A stretch of 64,000 bases of DNA from Aurantimicrobium minutum (GCF_029893825.1 NZ_JARXXV010000001.1:992001-1056000), one strand, 5' to 3'; shown: positions 12,393 to 21,689, counted from the first letter of the stretch. Program-made: numbers and translations. Notes: a model not told the origin generated them from the sequence alone.

Positions 12393-12523
12393 TCAATTCT
12401 AGTGACGGGAACGAAAGGCTGTTCTTCCCCTACTTCCGCCCACTTTCTTCGTAACAGACTTCTTCAGCGAACTAGGCTGAACACGAAGACGAAAATCGTC
12501 CATCCCAGCGAAATTGAGTAGCG

Positions 12524-13780
12524 ATGACAACCCCGAGCAATCCTCCCTCGACGAACCGTCGAGCGCGTGCACTTCGGGTTGTGCCCCTGCTTGGGCCGGC
12601 ACTTGTTGCAGGTGTTGCCTATCTTGACCCGGGCAATGTTGCTTCCAACATGACCGCAGGTGCTCAATTCGGCTACCTCTTAGTCTGGGTGGTTGTGGTG
12701 GGCAACTTGGTTGCCTGGCTGGTGCAGTATCTGTCTGCCAAGTTGGGTCTTGCCACCGGGAAATCACTCACTCAAATCTTGGGTGAGCGGATAACCAATA
12801 AGTGGCTCCGCCGAGGATTCTGGGTTCAGGCGGAAATCGTCGCCATGGCGACAGACCTCGCAGAGGTTGTCGGTGGCGCTATCGCGTTCAACCTCTTGTT
12901 TGGTTTCCCGCTCCTTGCCGGTGGAATGGTGATGGGACTGCTGTCCTTGTTCCTGCTTTCCTTGCGTGATCGCTCGGGGGCGAAAGCTTTCGAACGCGTC
13001 ATCATCGCACTGCTGGTGATCATTTCCATCGGCTTTGGCATGGGATTAGTCGTTGCACCGCCAGACCCAGGGTCATTTTTCGGTGGCCTGGTACCTCGTT
13101 TTGAAGGTCCCAGCTCAGTCCTCCTAGCCGCATCCATTTTGGGTGCGACGATCATGCCTCACGCAATCTATGCGCACTCTGCCCTCACCCGTGATCGTTT
13201 TGGTCAAGTACTTGCCGGAGTGGAACGCGGAAAGATTCTCAAGGCAACCCGGGTCGATGTCACCGTTGCTTTGATTATTGCCGGCGGAGTAAATCTCGCC
13301 ATACTGCTCACTGCTGCAGTGAGTCTGCAGGGTGTTCCCGGCACGGACACACTCGAGGGTGTCTATGCGGCACTGAACAACAATCTCGGCCCGGTCATTG
13401 CCGTTCTGTTTGCTGTGGGGTTACTAGCTTCCGGACTTGCTTCCACTTCAGTTGGTGCCTATGCCGGTGCGGAGATCATGAGTGGTCTGACTGATATTCA
13501 GATTCCGCTGTTGTGGCGCAGAGTCATCACCTTGATTCCTGCCTTTGTGATTCTCAGCATTGGCGCAGACCCCACCTGGGCCTTGATCATTAGCCAAGTG
13601 GTGCTCTCGTTCGGCATACCTTTTGCACTTATTCCGCTGATCATCTTCACGCGCGACTCAGCACTATTAGGTACCGAAATTAACTCGAGAACAACAACAG
13701 TTCTGGCTGTTGTGGCATCGGTGTTCATTATTGGTTTGAACGCTGTACTGTTATGGATTTCTTTCACCGGCGGGATTTAG
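12524..13780 (+). CDS. mntH: Nramp-family divalent metal transporter
   Basis: Proton-coupled Mn(II)/Fe(II) importer of the plasma membrane. The 418-residue protein has about eleven hydrophobic segments, the TM1 metal-binding DPGN at 35-38, and the TM6 motif MPHAIYAHS beginning at 211, in which Met and His are conserved ligands of the Nramp family. The soluble N-terminus is short. It is followed by a terminator shared with rplL. No MntR or DtxR site was identified with confidence in the upstream 134 bases. Confidence 0.92.
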   Translation: MTTPSNPPSTNRRARALRVVPLLGPALVAGVAYLDPGNVASNMTAGAQFGYLLVWVVVVGNLVAWLVQYLSAKLGLATGKSLTQILGERITNKWLRRGFWVQAEIVAMATDLAEVVGGAIAFNLLFGFPLLAGGMVMGLLSLFLLSLRDRSGAKAFERVIIALLVIISIGFGMGLVVAPPDPGSFFGGLVPRFEGPSSVLLAASILGATIMPHAIYAHSALTRDRFGQVLAGVERGKILKATRVDVTVALIIAGGVNLAILLTAAVSLQGVPGTDTLEGVYAALNNNLGPVIAVLFAVGLLASGLASTSVGAYAGAEIMSGLTDIQIPLLWRRVITLIPAFVILSIGADPTWALIISQVVLSFGIPFALIPLIIFTRDSALLGTEINSRTTTVLAVVASVFIIGLNAVLLWISFTGGI

Positions 13781-13790
13781 GAATAGCAAA

Positions 13791-13820
13791 AGGGCGCCAA
13801 CTCCGAAGAGTTGACGCCCT
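13791..13820. terminator. Bidirectional terminator between mntH and rplL
   Basis: AGGGCG(C)CAACTC, loop CGAA, GAGTTG(A)CGCCCT form a long stem with one mismatch. It lies just after the mntH stop and 21 bases beyond the rplL stop on the other strand, so it can end both transcripts. Confidence 0.8.
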
Positions 13821-13840
13821 GAAGCGTGTAGTGCTTGAGA

Positions 13841-14230
13841 CTACTTGAGGACGACGGTTGCGCCAGCCTCGGTAAGAGCAGCCTTTGCCTTCTCTGCAGC
13901 GTCCTTGTTTGCGCCTTCGAGAACGGTTGCAGGTGCACCATCAACGAGTGCCTTAGCCTCACCCAGACCGAGGTTGGTGATGGTACGCACCTCCTTGATG
14001 ACAGCAATCTTGTTTGCGCCAGCAGCCTCGAGAACGACGTCAAAAGAGTCCTTCTCTTCAGCAGCTTCAGCAGCGCCACCAGCAGCAGGTGCGCCAGCAG
14101 CAGCAACAGCTACAGGAGCAGCTGCGGTTACTTCGAAGGTCTCCTCGAATGCCTTAACGAACTCGCTGAGCTCGATGAGTGAGAGCTCCTTGAAAGCCTC
14201 GATGAGCTGCTCAGTTGAGAGCTTTGCCAT
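13841..14230 (-). CDS. rplL: Ribosomal protein L7/L12
   Basis: Stalk protein of the large ribosomal subunit that recruits translation factors. The 129-residue protein has the N-terminal helical dimerisation domain, an Ala/Gly-rich hinge (about 36-58) and the conserved C-terminal domain with [20 protein letters not shown]. It lies 48 bases downstream of rplJ on the same strand with AAGGAGAAAATC before the ATG. It is part of the rplJL unit, whose leader appears to control expression. Confidence 0.98.
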   Translation of the reverse strand: MAKLSTEQLIEAFKELSLIELSEFVKAFEETFEVTAAAPVAVAAAGAPAAGGAAEAAEEKDSFDVVLEAAGANKIAVIKEVRTITNLGLGEAKALVDGAPATVLEGANKDAAEKAKAALTEAGATVVLK

Positions 14231-14278
14231 GATTTTCTCCTTGTTGTTTTTTCGTCTAAACCGATAACTAGTAAGTGA

Positions 14279-14794
14279 CTAGTTGCCGGACTCTTGCTTT
14301 GCACGCAGTGCGTCGACCGTGCGAACGGCCTTCGACAGTGGTGCGGTGAACAGGTATGCGGCACCGAAGAGTGAGGCCTTCGCAGCACCGGCAAACTTTG
14401 CCAGAAGTACTTCGCGGGACTCGAGATCGGCGAGCTTTCCAACCTCAACTGCGTCGAGAGGCTTACCGTCGAAGTAGCCGCCCTTCATGATGAGCTGAGG
14501 GTTTGCCTTGGCAAAGGCACGCAGGGCCTTCGCAACAGCGACAGCGTCACCGTGTACGAAAGCAATAGCCGAAGGACCAGCAAGCTGGTCATCGAGACCG
14601 GTGATGCCAGCCTGAGCGGCAGCAATCTTGGTCAGCGTGTTCTTTACCACGGCGTAAGTCGCGTGCTCACTGATGGACTTGCGCAGCTCCTTGAGCTGAG
14701 CAACAGTGAGGCCGCGGTACTCGGTGAGCAGAACTGCGTTCGAGTTTTCGAAGTTCTTCGAAAGCTCGGAGAGCATTGCTTCCTTGTTCGCCAT
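14279..14794 (-). CDS. rplJ: Ribosomal protein L10
   Basis: Base of the ribosomal stalk. It binds 23S rRNA and carries L7/L12 dimers on its C-terminal helix. The 171-residue protein begins MANKEAML and contains [15 protein letters not shown] and [13 protein letters not shown], typical of L10. It is the first gene of rplJ-rplL, with AAGGAG before the ATG. The 5' leader (about 14795-14940) has two hairpins and a competing pairing, which suggests autogenous control by the L10-L12 complex. Confidence 0.98.
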   Translation of the reverse strand: MANKEAMLSELSKNFENSNAVLLTEYRGLTVAQLKELRKSISEHATYAVVKNTLTKIAAAQAGITGLDDQLAGPSAIAFVHGDAVAVAKALRAFAKANPQLIMKGGYFDGKPLDAVEVGKLADLESREVLLAKFAGAAKASLFGAAYLFTAPLSKAVRTVDALRAKQESGN

Positions 14795-14950
14795 GGCGCT
14801 CCTTGTGGTTTCTCACACCCCACTTGTGTGGAGTGATTAGCCTCAGGCCGCTAAAACTAAAAAAGCTCCAGCGCAGGGCTGGAGCGAAAGCGTTCATAGA
14901 AAATGAACATCACTAACAGTTTGCCTGCGCGGGTCTTCGTCGAAACGAAA
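14795..14950 (-). promoter_or_regulatory. Candidate L10 leader with attenuator switch
   Basis: The untranslated region upstream of rplJ can form a hairpin (GTTCAT/ATGAAC, 14892-14908) and an 8-bp terminator stem with six U residues (14865-14885). An upstream GCGCAGG (14930-14924, minus strand) is exactly complementary to CCTGCGC (14877-14871), which forms the terminator loop and part of its stem. The two structures are thus mutually exclusive. L10 leaders act as autogenous control elements in many bacteria; the switch model here is inferred from base pairing only. Confidence 0.6.
14865..14885 (-). terminator. Intrinsic terminator inside the rplJ leader
   Basis: GCTCCAGC, loop CCTGC, GCTGGAGC followed by TTTTTT on the minus strand. 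It lies 70 bases upstream of the rplJ start with no upstream gene on that strand, so it should attenuate rplJL transcription. Confidence 0.75.
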
Positions 14951-15149
14951 CTTAGATTGGGGCTTACTTTCGAAAGCACACCAATAACCAGCGGTCTTTG
15001 GTTATCTCTAGGTTAGGTGAGAAACACTACCTCTGGCAAATCGGTAGACTAAAGACTTCCCTCCCTGTTAGCGCTGATGCTCACATCGGATGCCCGTGAG
15101 ATCGGCATCACATAGTGAGCTTTGGCTTGTCACGAAGATTTGAGGCCTC

Positions 15150-16166
15150 GTGAACGCTGTAGTAACCCTGACCCCCGCCCCCGTGCTGGACCGCACCTAC
15201 CTCGCCGAGGATCTCACTGTCGGCAAGGTGAACCGTGCCTATGAAGTCCACGAATACATGAGTGGTAAAGGGCTCAACGTTGCCCGCACCCTGCACCTGG
15301 CAAAGCACCCCGTATCTGCCGTGCTTCCCATTGGTATGCAGGACCAGTACCTCCTGTTCTCCACCCCCTTCCCACAGATTCTGCGCATCATGCCCGTGCA
15401 GGGACGTGTCCGCGTAAACACCACCGTGGTTGAGCGAGGTGGTCGCACCACCAACATCAACCAGCAGGCCATCCCCTTCACCACCGAAGACTGGCGCAAT
15501 GTTGTCGAGACCACACTGGAGCAGGTCTCCGACATGAATGCAGACTGGCTGGTTGTCTCGGGTATGCACCCCAAGATGATTGACACGGGTCTTCCTATTG
15601 ATCTGAGTGAACTGTTCTCTCGTGCACGTGACCTTGGTGCTCGCGTAGGTTTGGACACCTCCGGCCCTGAACTCAAGCACTGGGGCCGCAGCGGCGAGGT
15701 CAACCTGATCAAGCCCAATGCGGACGAACTTGCGTCTCTCGTAGGGCACGAACTTCACACTCTTGGTGACGTCATCGATGCAGGACGCGAACTGATTGCG
15801 ACCGGTCTCGAGATTGCGTTGGTGAGCCTTGGTCCCGACGGCGCTATTGCGATCACCGCTGATGACGTTGTCTGGGCGAGTGCTGTAGCACCTGAAGTAA
15901 TTAACACCACCGGTGCTGGTGACGCGTTCTTGGCAGGATTCCTCAGCCAGGTCGTCAGCCCTGAAGCTTCAGCTGCAGGTCGTGAATCAGGAACACTTCC
16001 TGCTTTGAGCCCAGAAGCAGCGTTGACTACCGGATGTTCCTGGGGTGCTCTCGCAGTGTCACTGCCCACCACCTTGATCAGTTCTTTCGGAGATGCTCCA
16101 GTAGCCCAGCTTCGTGAGGTTGATCCTGCATACTCCTTGATGGAGAAGGCAACAGTTCGCTACTAA
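15150..16166 (+). CDS. PfkB-family sugar kinase (1-phosphofructokinase-like)
   Basis: A 338-residue ribokinase-fold kinase. It begins with the hexose-phosphate kinase pattern LTPAPVLDRTY and has GKGLNVARTL (FruK/LacC signature 1), IKPNADEL, and signature 2 NTTGAGDAFLAGF with the catalytic base Asp258. The family includes 1-phosphofructokinase, tagatose-6-phosphate kinase and actinobacterial hexose-phosphate kinases; lack of a PTS neighbour prevents a precise choice. Translation starts at GTG, with GAGG four bases upstream. It diverges from the rplJ leader and ends at a strong bidirectional terminator. Confidence 0.85.
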   Translation: MNAVVTLTPAPVLDRTYLAEDLTVGKVNRAYEVHEYMSGKGLNVARTLHLAKHPVSAVLPIGMQDQYLLFSTPFPQILRIMPVQGRVRVNTTVVERGGRTTNINQQAIPFTTEDWRNVVETTLEQVSDMNADWLVVSGMHPKMIDTGLPIDLSELFSRARDLGARVGLDTSGPELKHWGRSGEVNLIKPNADELASLVGHELHTLGDVIDAGRELIATGLEIALVSLGPDGAIAITADDVVWASAVAPEVINTTGAGDAFLAGFLSQVVSPEASAAGRESGTLPALSPEAALTTGCSWGALAVSLPTTLISSFGDAPVAQLREVDPAYSLMEKATVRY

Positions 16167-16183
16167 GCGTTTGTGAACTCGAT

Positions 16184-16221
16184 AACGAAGTAGGCCCCGC
16201 AGATGCGGGGCCTACTTCGTT
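16184..16221. terminator. Bidirectional terminator between pfkB-like gene and sensor kinase
   Basis: A perfect 17-bp inverted repeat (AACGAAGTAGGCCCCGC, loop AGAT, complement) lies in the 63-base gap between the two convergent genes. Confidence 0.88.
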
Positions 16222-16229
16222 AATCTTGA

Positions 16230-17708
16230 CTAAGTGGCAGCCGGCAAGCTCACGGTGAACATCGTCTTACCTGGTTCACTTGTCACAGTGACACTGCCAT
16301 GGTGGGCCTGAACAACTGCATTCACAATGGCCAACCCCAGACCGGTTGTGCCCGTTGCACGATTACGGGAAGCATCCCCACGGGTAAATCGTTCAAATAG
16401 CTCAGCCATCTGTCCTTGAGGTATTCCGGGACCATCATCAATGACGCGCAGAAGAACTTTGTCCTCCTGCTGCTCTAGAACGACCTGAACAGTTGAACCT
16501 GCAGGAGTGTGGACCCTGGCATTGGCAAGCAAGTTCACCACAACCTGGTGTAAGCGAGCAGGGTCACCAATTACTTCGAGTGGCTGCTCAGGCAGCTCCA
16601 TATCCCAGATGTGGTCGGGGCCTGCAGCATGTGCATCGCTCACCGCATCCACGATGATGCGTGAAAGATCAACAGGCTTCTGCTGAAGTTCACGACCTTC
16701 ATCCAATCGTGCAAGCAAGAGCAGATCTTCAACAAGTCCAGTCATGCGGGTTGCTTCAGACTCGATGCGATTCAAGGAATGACGAACATCCTCAGGAAGT
16801 TCAGCACCACCTCGACGCGTGAGTTCTGCGTAGCCGCGGATGGACGCCAGTGGTGTGCGCAATTCGTGGCTTGCGTCTGCAACGAAACGTCGCACTTTTT
16901 CTTCACTGGCCTGGCGCGCAGCGAAGGCGCGGCTGATGTGACCGAGCATGTGGTTGAAGGCAGAGCCAACACGACCAACTTCTGTGCGAGGATCGGTGTC
17001 GTCCTCACTCAAACGTTCAGCGAGTTCAACATCACCCTTATCCAGAGGCAATTCAGACACTCGAGCTGCGGTGTCAGCAACCCGATCAAGCGGTGTGAGT
17101 TCGTAACGAATGAGGAGGCGCCCGGCAATAATCGCCGCGGCAAGACCAAGTCCCGTGACGGAAAGAATGACAATCAGTAGCTGAGTGGTCGCCGCATTGA
17201 CCTCCGTCATGGGCAGAGCAATCACGAGCGAACCGCCAGATGCTCCCACGGATACAGCGCGGAATTCTCCCGCACCCTTGATGTGGATAGTTTCTGGGCG
17301 GTTATCTGAATCAACCTCTGCCAACGCGTGAGTATCTTCGAGGTTTATTGCCACGACAGCACCGCGGTCGTTGAGCACTCCCGCGGTGACATCACCGGAA
17401 GTTCCCACGAGCGCAACGAGAGTTCCTGCAGCCTGCCCAGGAGCAAGGAGTGCATTGTTGGGACGATCGTCATGGTCGGCATCGCCATCGCTGTGACCAG
17501 GGCGACCGTTGATGATTCCGTTGTCTACTGCGGTGGTTGAACGAATCACAGCACTGGTGAGCTGTTGATCAAGTCGGTCAGTGAGGAATGCACGCAGCGA
17601 CACAACACTGACTACACCGATGAGTGCAGCAGCTACGACCAACAACCCTGCCATTGTCACCGTGAGGCGACGACGCAGGGTCCAGGGTGCTCGAGTGGTC
17701 TTCGACAT
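16230..17708 (-). CDS. Sensor histidine kinase
   Basis: A 492-residue membrane sensor kinase. It has a first transmembrane helix at about 14-38, an extracytoplasmic loop of about 130 residues rich in Asp/His (HSDGDADHDDRPN), a second helix near 180-200, a HAMP domain, a HisKA domain with phospho-acceptor His281 in DASHELRTPL, and a HATPase domain with VVNLLANARVHT, DDGPGIP and GTTGLGLAIV. The acidic loop might sense cations, which is only a guess. The ATG overlaps the stop of the response-regulator gene (TAATG), so the two are translationally coupled and form one operon. Confidence 0.93.
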   Translation of the reverse strand: MSKTTRAPWTLRRRLTVTMAGLLVVAAALIGVVSVVSLRAFLTDRLDQQLTSAVIRSTTAVDNGIINGRPGHSDGDADHDDRPNNALLAPGQAAGTLVALVGTSGDVTAGVLNDRGAVVAINLEDTHALAEVDSDNRPETIHIKGAGEFRAVSVGASGGSLVIALPMTEVNAATTQLLIVILSVTGLGLAAAIIAGRLLIRYELTPLDRVADTAARVSELPLDKGDVELAERLSEDDTDPRTEVGRVGSAFNHMLGHISRAFAARQASEEKVRRFVADASHELRTPLASIRGYAELTRRGGAELPEDVRHSLNRIESEATRMTGLVEDLLLLARLDEGRELQQKPVDLSRIIVDAVSDAHAAGPDHIWDMELPEQPLEVIGDPARLHQVVVNLLANARVHTPAGSTVQVVLEQQEDKVLLRVIDDGPGIPQGQMAELFERFTRGDASRNRATGTTGLGLAIVNAVVQAHHGSVTVTSEPGKTMFTVSLPAAT

Positions 17709-18448
17709 TATTCAGCCGGTTTGATCATGTAACCGGCACCGCGAACGGTGTGCAGCATGGGAGCGCCCTCTGCATCGATCTTCTTGCGCAGGTAGGAAAT
17801 ATAGATCTCCACAACCGAGCTCTTGCCACCGAAGTCGTAGTCCCAGACTCGATCCAAGATTTGGCTTTTGCTCACCACGCGGCGAGGGTTACGCATGAGG
17901 TAGCGCAGGAGTTCAAACTCTGTTGCTGTCAGCTCAATCAATCGGCCAGCTCGGCGGACTTCGTGGCTATCTTCGTCCAACTCCAGGTCGCCCACAACGA
18001 GCACGGGTGATTCATTTGCATCCACGGTCAATGTGGAGCGACGAATCAGGCCGCGCAGGCGTGCAACGACCTCTTCCAAGCTAAATGGCTTGGTCACATA
18101 GTCATCTCCGCCAGCTGTTAGTCCAGCAATGCGGTCATCGAGTGCGTCCTTGGCGGTGAGGAAGAGAACGGGAATATCGTTACCGTCTGCGCGCAATCGC
18201 TGTAATACCTGAAGTCCATCAATGTCGGGAAGCATGATGTCGAGCACGATTGCATCGGGACGGAAATCACGAGCCGTGGCGAGGGCAGACGAGCCATCAG
18301 CGGCAGTTTTGATTTCCCAGCCTTCATAACGCAGTGCCATCTGCAAAAGGTCAGTTAGCGAGGCTTCATCATCCACGACGAGAACGCGGATGGGGGAACC
18401 ATCGGCGCGAGTCAAGCGAATGGGGGCTGCGGCAGTTGTTTCGTTCAC
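17708..18448 (-). CDS. OmpR/PhoB-family response regulator
   Basis: A 246-residue DNA-binding response regulator with a receiver domain (acidic pocket DDE 26-28, phospho-acceptor Asp70 in IVLDIMLPDIDG, conserved Lys in VTKPF) and a C-terminal winged-helix domain (ELTATEFELLRYLMRNPRRVVSK, ending YISYLRKKID...TVRGAGYMI). It is the partner of the sensor kinase immediately downstream, whose start codon overlaps its stop. The closest-looking actinobacterial relatives are TrcR/PrrA-type regulators. The target genes are unknown. Confidence 0.94.
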   Translation of the reverse strand: MNETTAAAPIRLTRADGSPIRVLVVDDEASLTDLLQMALRYEGWEIKTAADGSSALATARDFRPDAIVLDIMLPDIDGLQVLQRLRADGNDIPVLFLTAKDALDDRIAGLTAGGDDYVTKPFSLEEVVARLRGLIRRSTLTVDANESPVLVVGDLELDEDSHEVRRAGRLIELTATEFELLRYLMRNPRRVVSKSQILDRVWDYDFGGKSSVVEIYISYLRKKIDAEGAPMLHTVRGAGYMIKPAE

Positions 18449-18547
18449 ATGATGAGTATGACGAAGTTTCCTATGAGATTCCTATGAACCACCTAAGAAC
18501 CCTATGAATACTCCCAGACTCCCCAATTTCGGCGAGCGCGCCCAAGG

Positions 18548-19213
18548 ATGTCAGAGGAAACCAGCAGAATAGAGCACGTGAGTTCAGTAGCTAATGTGGC
18601 GGATATGCCCGAGACCGAGCCCCAATCTGAACACCCACATATTGCGTATCTCACTCGCATGGTCACCGATGGCAGTGATGAAGCAGCATGGCTGAGGGCA
18701 CGCTCTCGTGGCATCACAGCCACGGATGTTGCCAAGCTCAATAGCGTGAATGCCATACCAACTGCAGCTTTAGAAAAGCTTCGCGGTTCGAGCTTCACCG
18801 GAAATGCCTACACAGATCACGGCAAAGCACGAGAACCAATCATTGCTGCCTGGGTGAAAGAGAACTTTTCTATCGAGCCCAGTTCCGCACTGTTTCATTC
18901 AGAACCTGAACCTCGCCACCTCGCCACTCCTGACGGTATTGGCGTGGTTGATGAAACGTTGATACTGGCAGAGATTAAAACGAGCCAGAAACCTTTCGAG
19001 GGTGTTCCTGCCGGATACCTGCGTCAGGTGTATTGGCAGCAATACGTTCTTGGGGCCCAGCGCACATTGTTTGTGTGGGAACAGCACGAGAATTTCACAC
19101 CCATCTCAGATACGCCCAAGCACATTTGGATTGAACGTGATGAACGCGCCATACGTGAACTTGTTTACCTCGCCAATGGCCTCATTGGTGAACTGCACCG
19201 TCTGACCAATTAA
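18548..19213 (+). CDS. YqaJ-like (PD-(D/E)xK) nuclease
   Basis: A 221-residue protein with the pattern of the YqaJ viral recombinase/lambda-exonuclease fold: RSRGITATDVAKL, then YTDHGKAREPIIAAW, then HLATPDGIG (catalytic Asp) and LILAEIKTSQ (ExK), then YLRQVYWQQYVLGA. Such enzymes degrade DNA 5' to 3' in phage recombination, but no phage genes are near and no annealing partner is visible. The start codon is uncertain: ATG 18548 lacks a good ribosome-binding site, and GTG 18578 or ATG 18605 are alternatives. The GNAT gene follows after eight bases, suggesting an operon. Confidence 0.72.
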   Translation: MSEETSRIEHVSSVANVADMPETEPQSEHPHIAYLTRMVTDGSDEAAWLRARSRGITATDVAKLNSVNAIPTAALEKLRGSSFTGNAYTDHGKAREPIIAAWVKENFSIEPSSALFHSEPEPRHLATPDGIGVVDETLILAEIKTSQKPFEGVPAGYLRQVYWQQYVLGAQRTLFVWEQHENFTPISDTPKHIWIERDERAIRELVYLANGLIGELHRLTN

Positions 19214-19221
19214 GGATTCTC

Positions 19222-19830
19222 ATGGCACTACCAGATATGCCCACGCTCGAGGGTGACTACGTTCGCCTGGAACCATTGAGCCATGACCATGCTGCCGATC
19301 TGTGTGAGGCCACAGAGGATGGCAAGATTCATGAGCTTTGGTATACCGCAGTGCCAAGTCCTGAGGCGATGACTCAAGAAATTGATCGCCGCTTAGGACT
19401 CTATGGCCAGGGAACCATGATGCCTTTTGCCACCATCGATGCTGCAACCGGCAAGGCAATCGGGATGACGACCTTCATGAACATTAAGTTGGAAAACTTC
19501 AAGGTAGAGATTGGGTCAACCTGGATGGCTAACAGCTACCAAGGAACCGCAATCAACCCCGAGGCTAAACTTCTCATGCTCAGCTATGCCTTTGATGTGT
19601 TGAACTGTAATGCGATTGAACTGCGCACTCACGAGAAAAACGCTCAGTCACGTGCAGCTATAGAAAAGCTGGGCGCCAAGCTCGATGGCATGTTGCGTAA
19701 CGACATGGTGATGCCCAATGGCACCCTGCGCAACACTGCCGTCTACTCCATCACCAAGGATGAATGGCCCGCAGTTCATGACGGCCTCGTCGCTCGCCTG
19801 GATGACCTCGAGCAAGCAGAAGAAGCCTAG
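19222..19830 (+). CDS. GNAT-family N-acetyltransferase (RimJ/RimL-like)
   Basis: A 202-residue GNAT protein. It begins LEGDYVRLEPLSHDHAADL and has the motif-A region WMANSYQGTAINPEAKLLMLSYAFD and the motif-B part IELRTHEKNAQSRAAIEKLGA, typical of the RimJ/RimL-type group that acetylates protein N-termini or small amines with acetyl-CoA. The substrate is unknown. The start has AAGGATTCTC upstream and the gene probably shares a transcript with the YqaJ-like gene. It converges with hisC, with only three bases between the stops. Confidence 0.85.
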   Translation: MALPDMPTLEGDYVRLEPLSHDHAADLCEATEDGKIHELWYTAVPSPEAMTQEIDRRLGLYGQGTMMPFATIDAATGKAIGMTTFMNIKLENFKVEIGSTWMANSYQGTAINPEAKLLMLSYAFDVLNCNAIELRTHEKNAQSRAAIEKLGAKLDGMLRNDMVMPNGTLRNTAVYSITKDEWPAVHDGLVARLDDLEQAEEA

Positions 19831-19833
19831 GCT

Positions 19834-20898
19834 CTACTTCTTATAGGAGCCGAGCGCTTCAACAAGCGCCTCATTGGCTTCAGGGGATCCAATGGAAATA
19901 CGGATACCGTTTCCACTAAATGCGCGACCAATGATGCCTCTGCTCATGAGGTGAGCTTGCAGGGCATCTGTTTCTTCGCCGGCAGCTAACCAGACAAAGT
20001 TTGCCTGCGACAGTGGCGCATCCCAGTCAGTTGTTGCCAGATATGCCTCAAGCTTGTTGCGTTCCTGGAGTAAGACATCGATGCGTTCTTGCAATTCGGG
20101 TTCCGCAGCGAGCGAGGCAACGCCTGCAGCCTGTGCAATATCCGTCACACCGAAAGGCAAGGCAACCTTTGCTAAACCTTCCATGACGTCAGGGCGAGCA
20201 ACGGTGTATCCCAGGCGCAGCGCAGCAAGACCATAGGCCTTAGAGAAAGTGTGAAGAACCGCCACATTCTCAAACTCCCGGTAGAGCTCAAGTCCACGTG
20301 CCGCTTCGGGATCGTTCTGGAAGTGAACATACGCTTCGTCGATCACAACCAGAATGTGGGAAGGAACCTTGGTCAAAAACTCGCGCAATTCTTCGTGCCC
20401 AACGGCAGTGCCAGTTGGGTTATTGGGCGTGCAGATGAAGATGACTTTGGTTGCTGGGGTGATGGCAGCCAGCATGGCTGGAAGGTCATGGCGGTGGTCG
20501 ACAGTGAGGGGAACCTCAACCGGGGTTGCCCCCGCCCCGCGAACCAAGATGGGATATGCCTCAAAGGAGCGCCACGCATAGATCACTTCATCCCCGTGGC
20601 CAGCGAAAGCACGAATGAGTTGACCGGCAACCTCAACTGAGCCAGTACCAAAAGCCAGCTCTGGTTCGCTCACACCCAAACGCTTCGCCAGTGCTGTGGT
20701 GAGCTCGGGTGCTGCCATGTTGGGGTAACGGTGCATCGTGGATGCCGCGTCAGTAATTGCCTGGATGACAGAAGGCAATGGTGGGTAGGGGTTCTCATTA
20801 GAAGAGAGTTTGTATACCGGACCGTCCCATCCATCCACCGTTGACTTCCCTGGCTTATACGCAGGGATGTTTTCAATGTGGGCAGGTTGCTTAATCAC
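19834..20898 (-). CDS. hisC: Histidinol-phosphate/aromatic aminotransferase
   Basis: PLP enzyme of fold type I that transaminates histidinol phosphate, or aromatic 2-oxo acids in the actinobacterial PhhC-like paralogues. It has 354 residues; the internal aldimine lysine is Lys220 in HTFSKAYGLAALRLGY, and SSNENPYPP, TPNNPTGT and DEAYVHF are present. It is not in a his operon here, so it could be the aromatic aminotransferase paralogue. The gene is monocistronic and the rplA terminator lies just upstream. Confidence 0.85.
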   Translation of the reverse strand: MIKQPAHIENIPAYKPGKSTVDGWDGPVYKLSSNENPYPPLPSVIQAITDAASTMHRYPNMAAPELTTALAKRLGVSEPELAFGTGSVEVAGQLIRAFAGHGDEVIYAWRSFEAYPILVRGAGATPVEVPLTVDHRHDLPAMLAAITPATKVIFICTPNNPTGTAVGHEELREFLTKVPSHILVVIDEAYVHFQNDPEAARGLELYREFENVAVLHTFSKAYGLAALRLGYTVARPDVMEGLAKVALPFGVTDIAQAAGVASLAAEPELQERIDVLLQERNKLEAYLATTDWDAPLSQANFVWLAAGEETDALQAHLMSRGIIGRAFSGNGIRISIGSPEANEALVEALGSYKK

Positions 20899-20937
20899 CC
20901 TTCCACGATACCGGTGAGTCAGAGTGCTTTAACCAGT

Positions 20938-20967
20938 CAGGGTCCGTCGCTTACGCGACGGACCCTG
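20938..20967 (-). terminator. Terminator of the secE-nusG-rplKA operon
   Basis: A perfect 13-bp inverted repeat (CAGGGTCCGTCGC, loop, complement) lies 20 bases past the rplA stop. A modest T-containing tail follows on the minus strand. Confidence 0.75.
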
Positions 20968-20987
20968 AGCTGTATGTTCAGTTGAAC

Positions 20988-21677
20988 TTAGATGCTTGCA
21001 ACATCGAGGGGGATGCCAGGACCGAAAGTGGTCGAGACTGCGCCCTTCTGGATGTAGCGACCCTTTGCCGATGAAGGCTTGAGACGAACAACTTCGTCCA
21101 AAGCTGCAGCGATGTTTTCAGAAAGCTGCTCAGCGGTGAAGGATGCCTTACCAATGATGAAGTGAACGTTCGAGTGCTTGTCTACCTTGAACTCGATCTT
21201 TCCACCCTTGATGTCAGTAACTGCCTTAGCAACATCAGGAGTAACGGTTCCAGTCTTGGGGTTTGGCATCAGGTTACGAGGACCGAGTACCTTACCGAGA
21301 CGACCAACCTTACCCATGAGTTCAGGGGTAGAAACAGCTGCATCGAAAGCGGTGTAACCAGCGGCTACCTTCTCGATGAGCTCGTCGCCGCCAACCTCGT
21401 CAGCACCAGCAGCAAGAGCTGCCTCAGCTGCAGGACCGGTTGCGAACACGATAACGCGTGCAGTCTTACCGGTACCGTGAGGCAACATGACGGTTCCACG
21501 AACCATCTGGTCTGCCTTACGAGGGTCAACACCGAGCTTGAGGGCTACCTCAACGGTGCTGTTGAACTTAGCGGAACCGGTTTCCTTAGCAATAGCAACT
21601 GCTTCAGGCGCGGTGTAGAACTTGCCTTCTTCAATCTTTGCGGCAGCAGCAAGGTATGCCTTTGACTTCTTAGCCAT
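20988..21677 (-). CDS. rplA: Ribosomal protein L1
   Basis: Large-subunit protein of the mobile L1 stalk; in many bacteria it also represses its own rplKA mRNA. The 229-residue protein shows [45 protein letters not shown] and the conserved C-terminal STTFGPGI. It follows rplK after 12 bases and ends the operon, as shown by the terminator beyond it. Confidence 0.98.
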   Translation of the reverse strand: MAKKSKAYLAAAAKIEEGKFYTAPEAVAIAKETGSAKFNSTVEVALKLGVDPRKADQMVRGTVMLPHGTGKTARVIVFATGPAAEAALAAGADEVGGDELIEKVAAGYTAFDAAVSTPELMGKVGRLGKVLGPRNLMPNPKTGTVTPDVAKAVTDIKGGKIEFKVDKHSNVHFIIGKASFTAEQLSENIAAALDEVVRLKPSSAKGRYIQKGAVSTTFGPGIPLDVASI

Positions 21678-21689
21678 GATTTATACCCC

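Noticed and set aside
14283-14836. Plus-strand open frames over rplJ
   Set aside because: Shadows of the ribosomal protein gene.
15108-15758. Minus-strand open frame of 216 codons
   Set aside because: Antisense to the PfkB kinase gene, no recognisable domain or ribosome-binding site.
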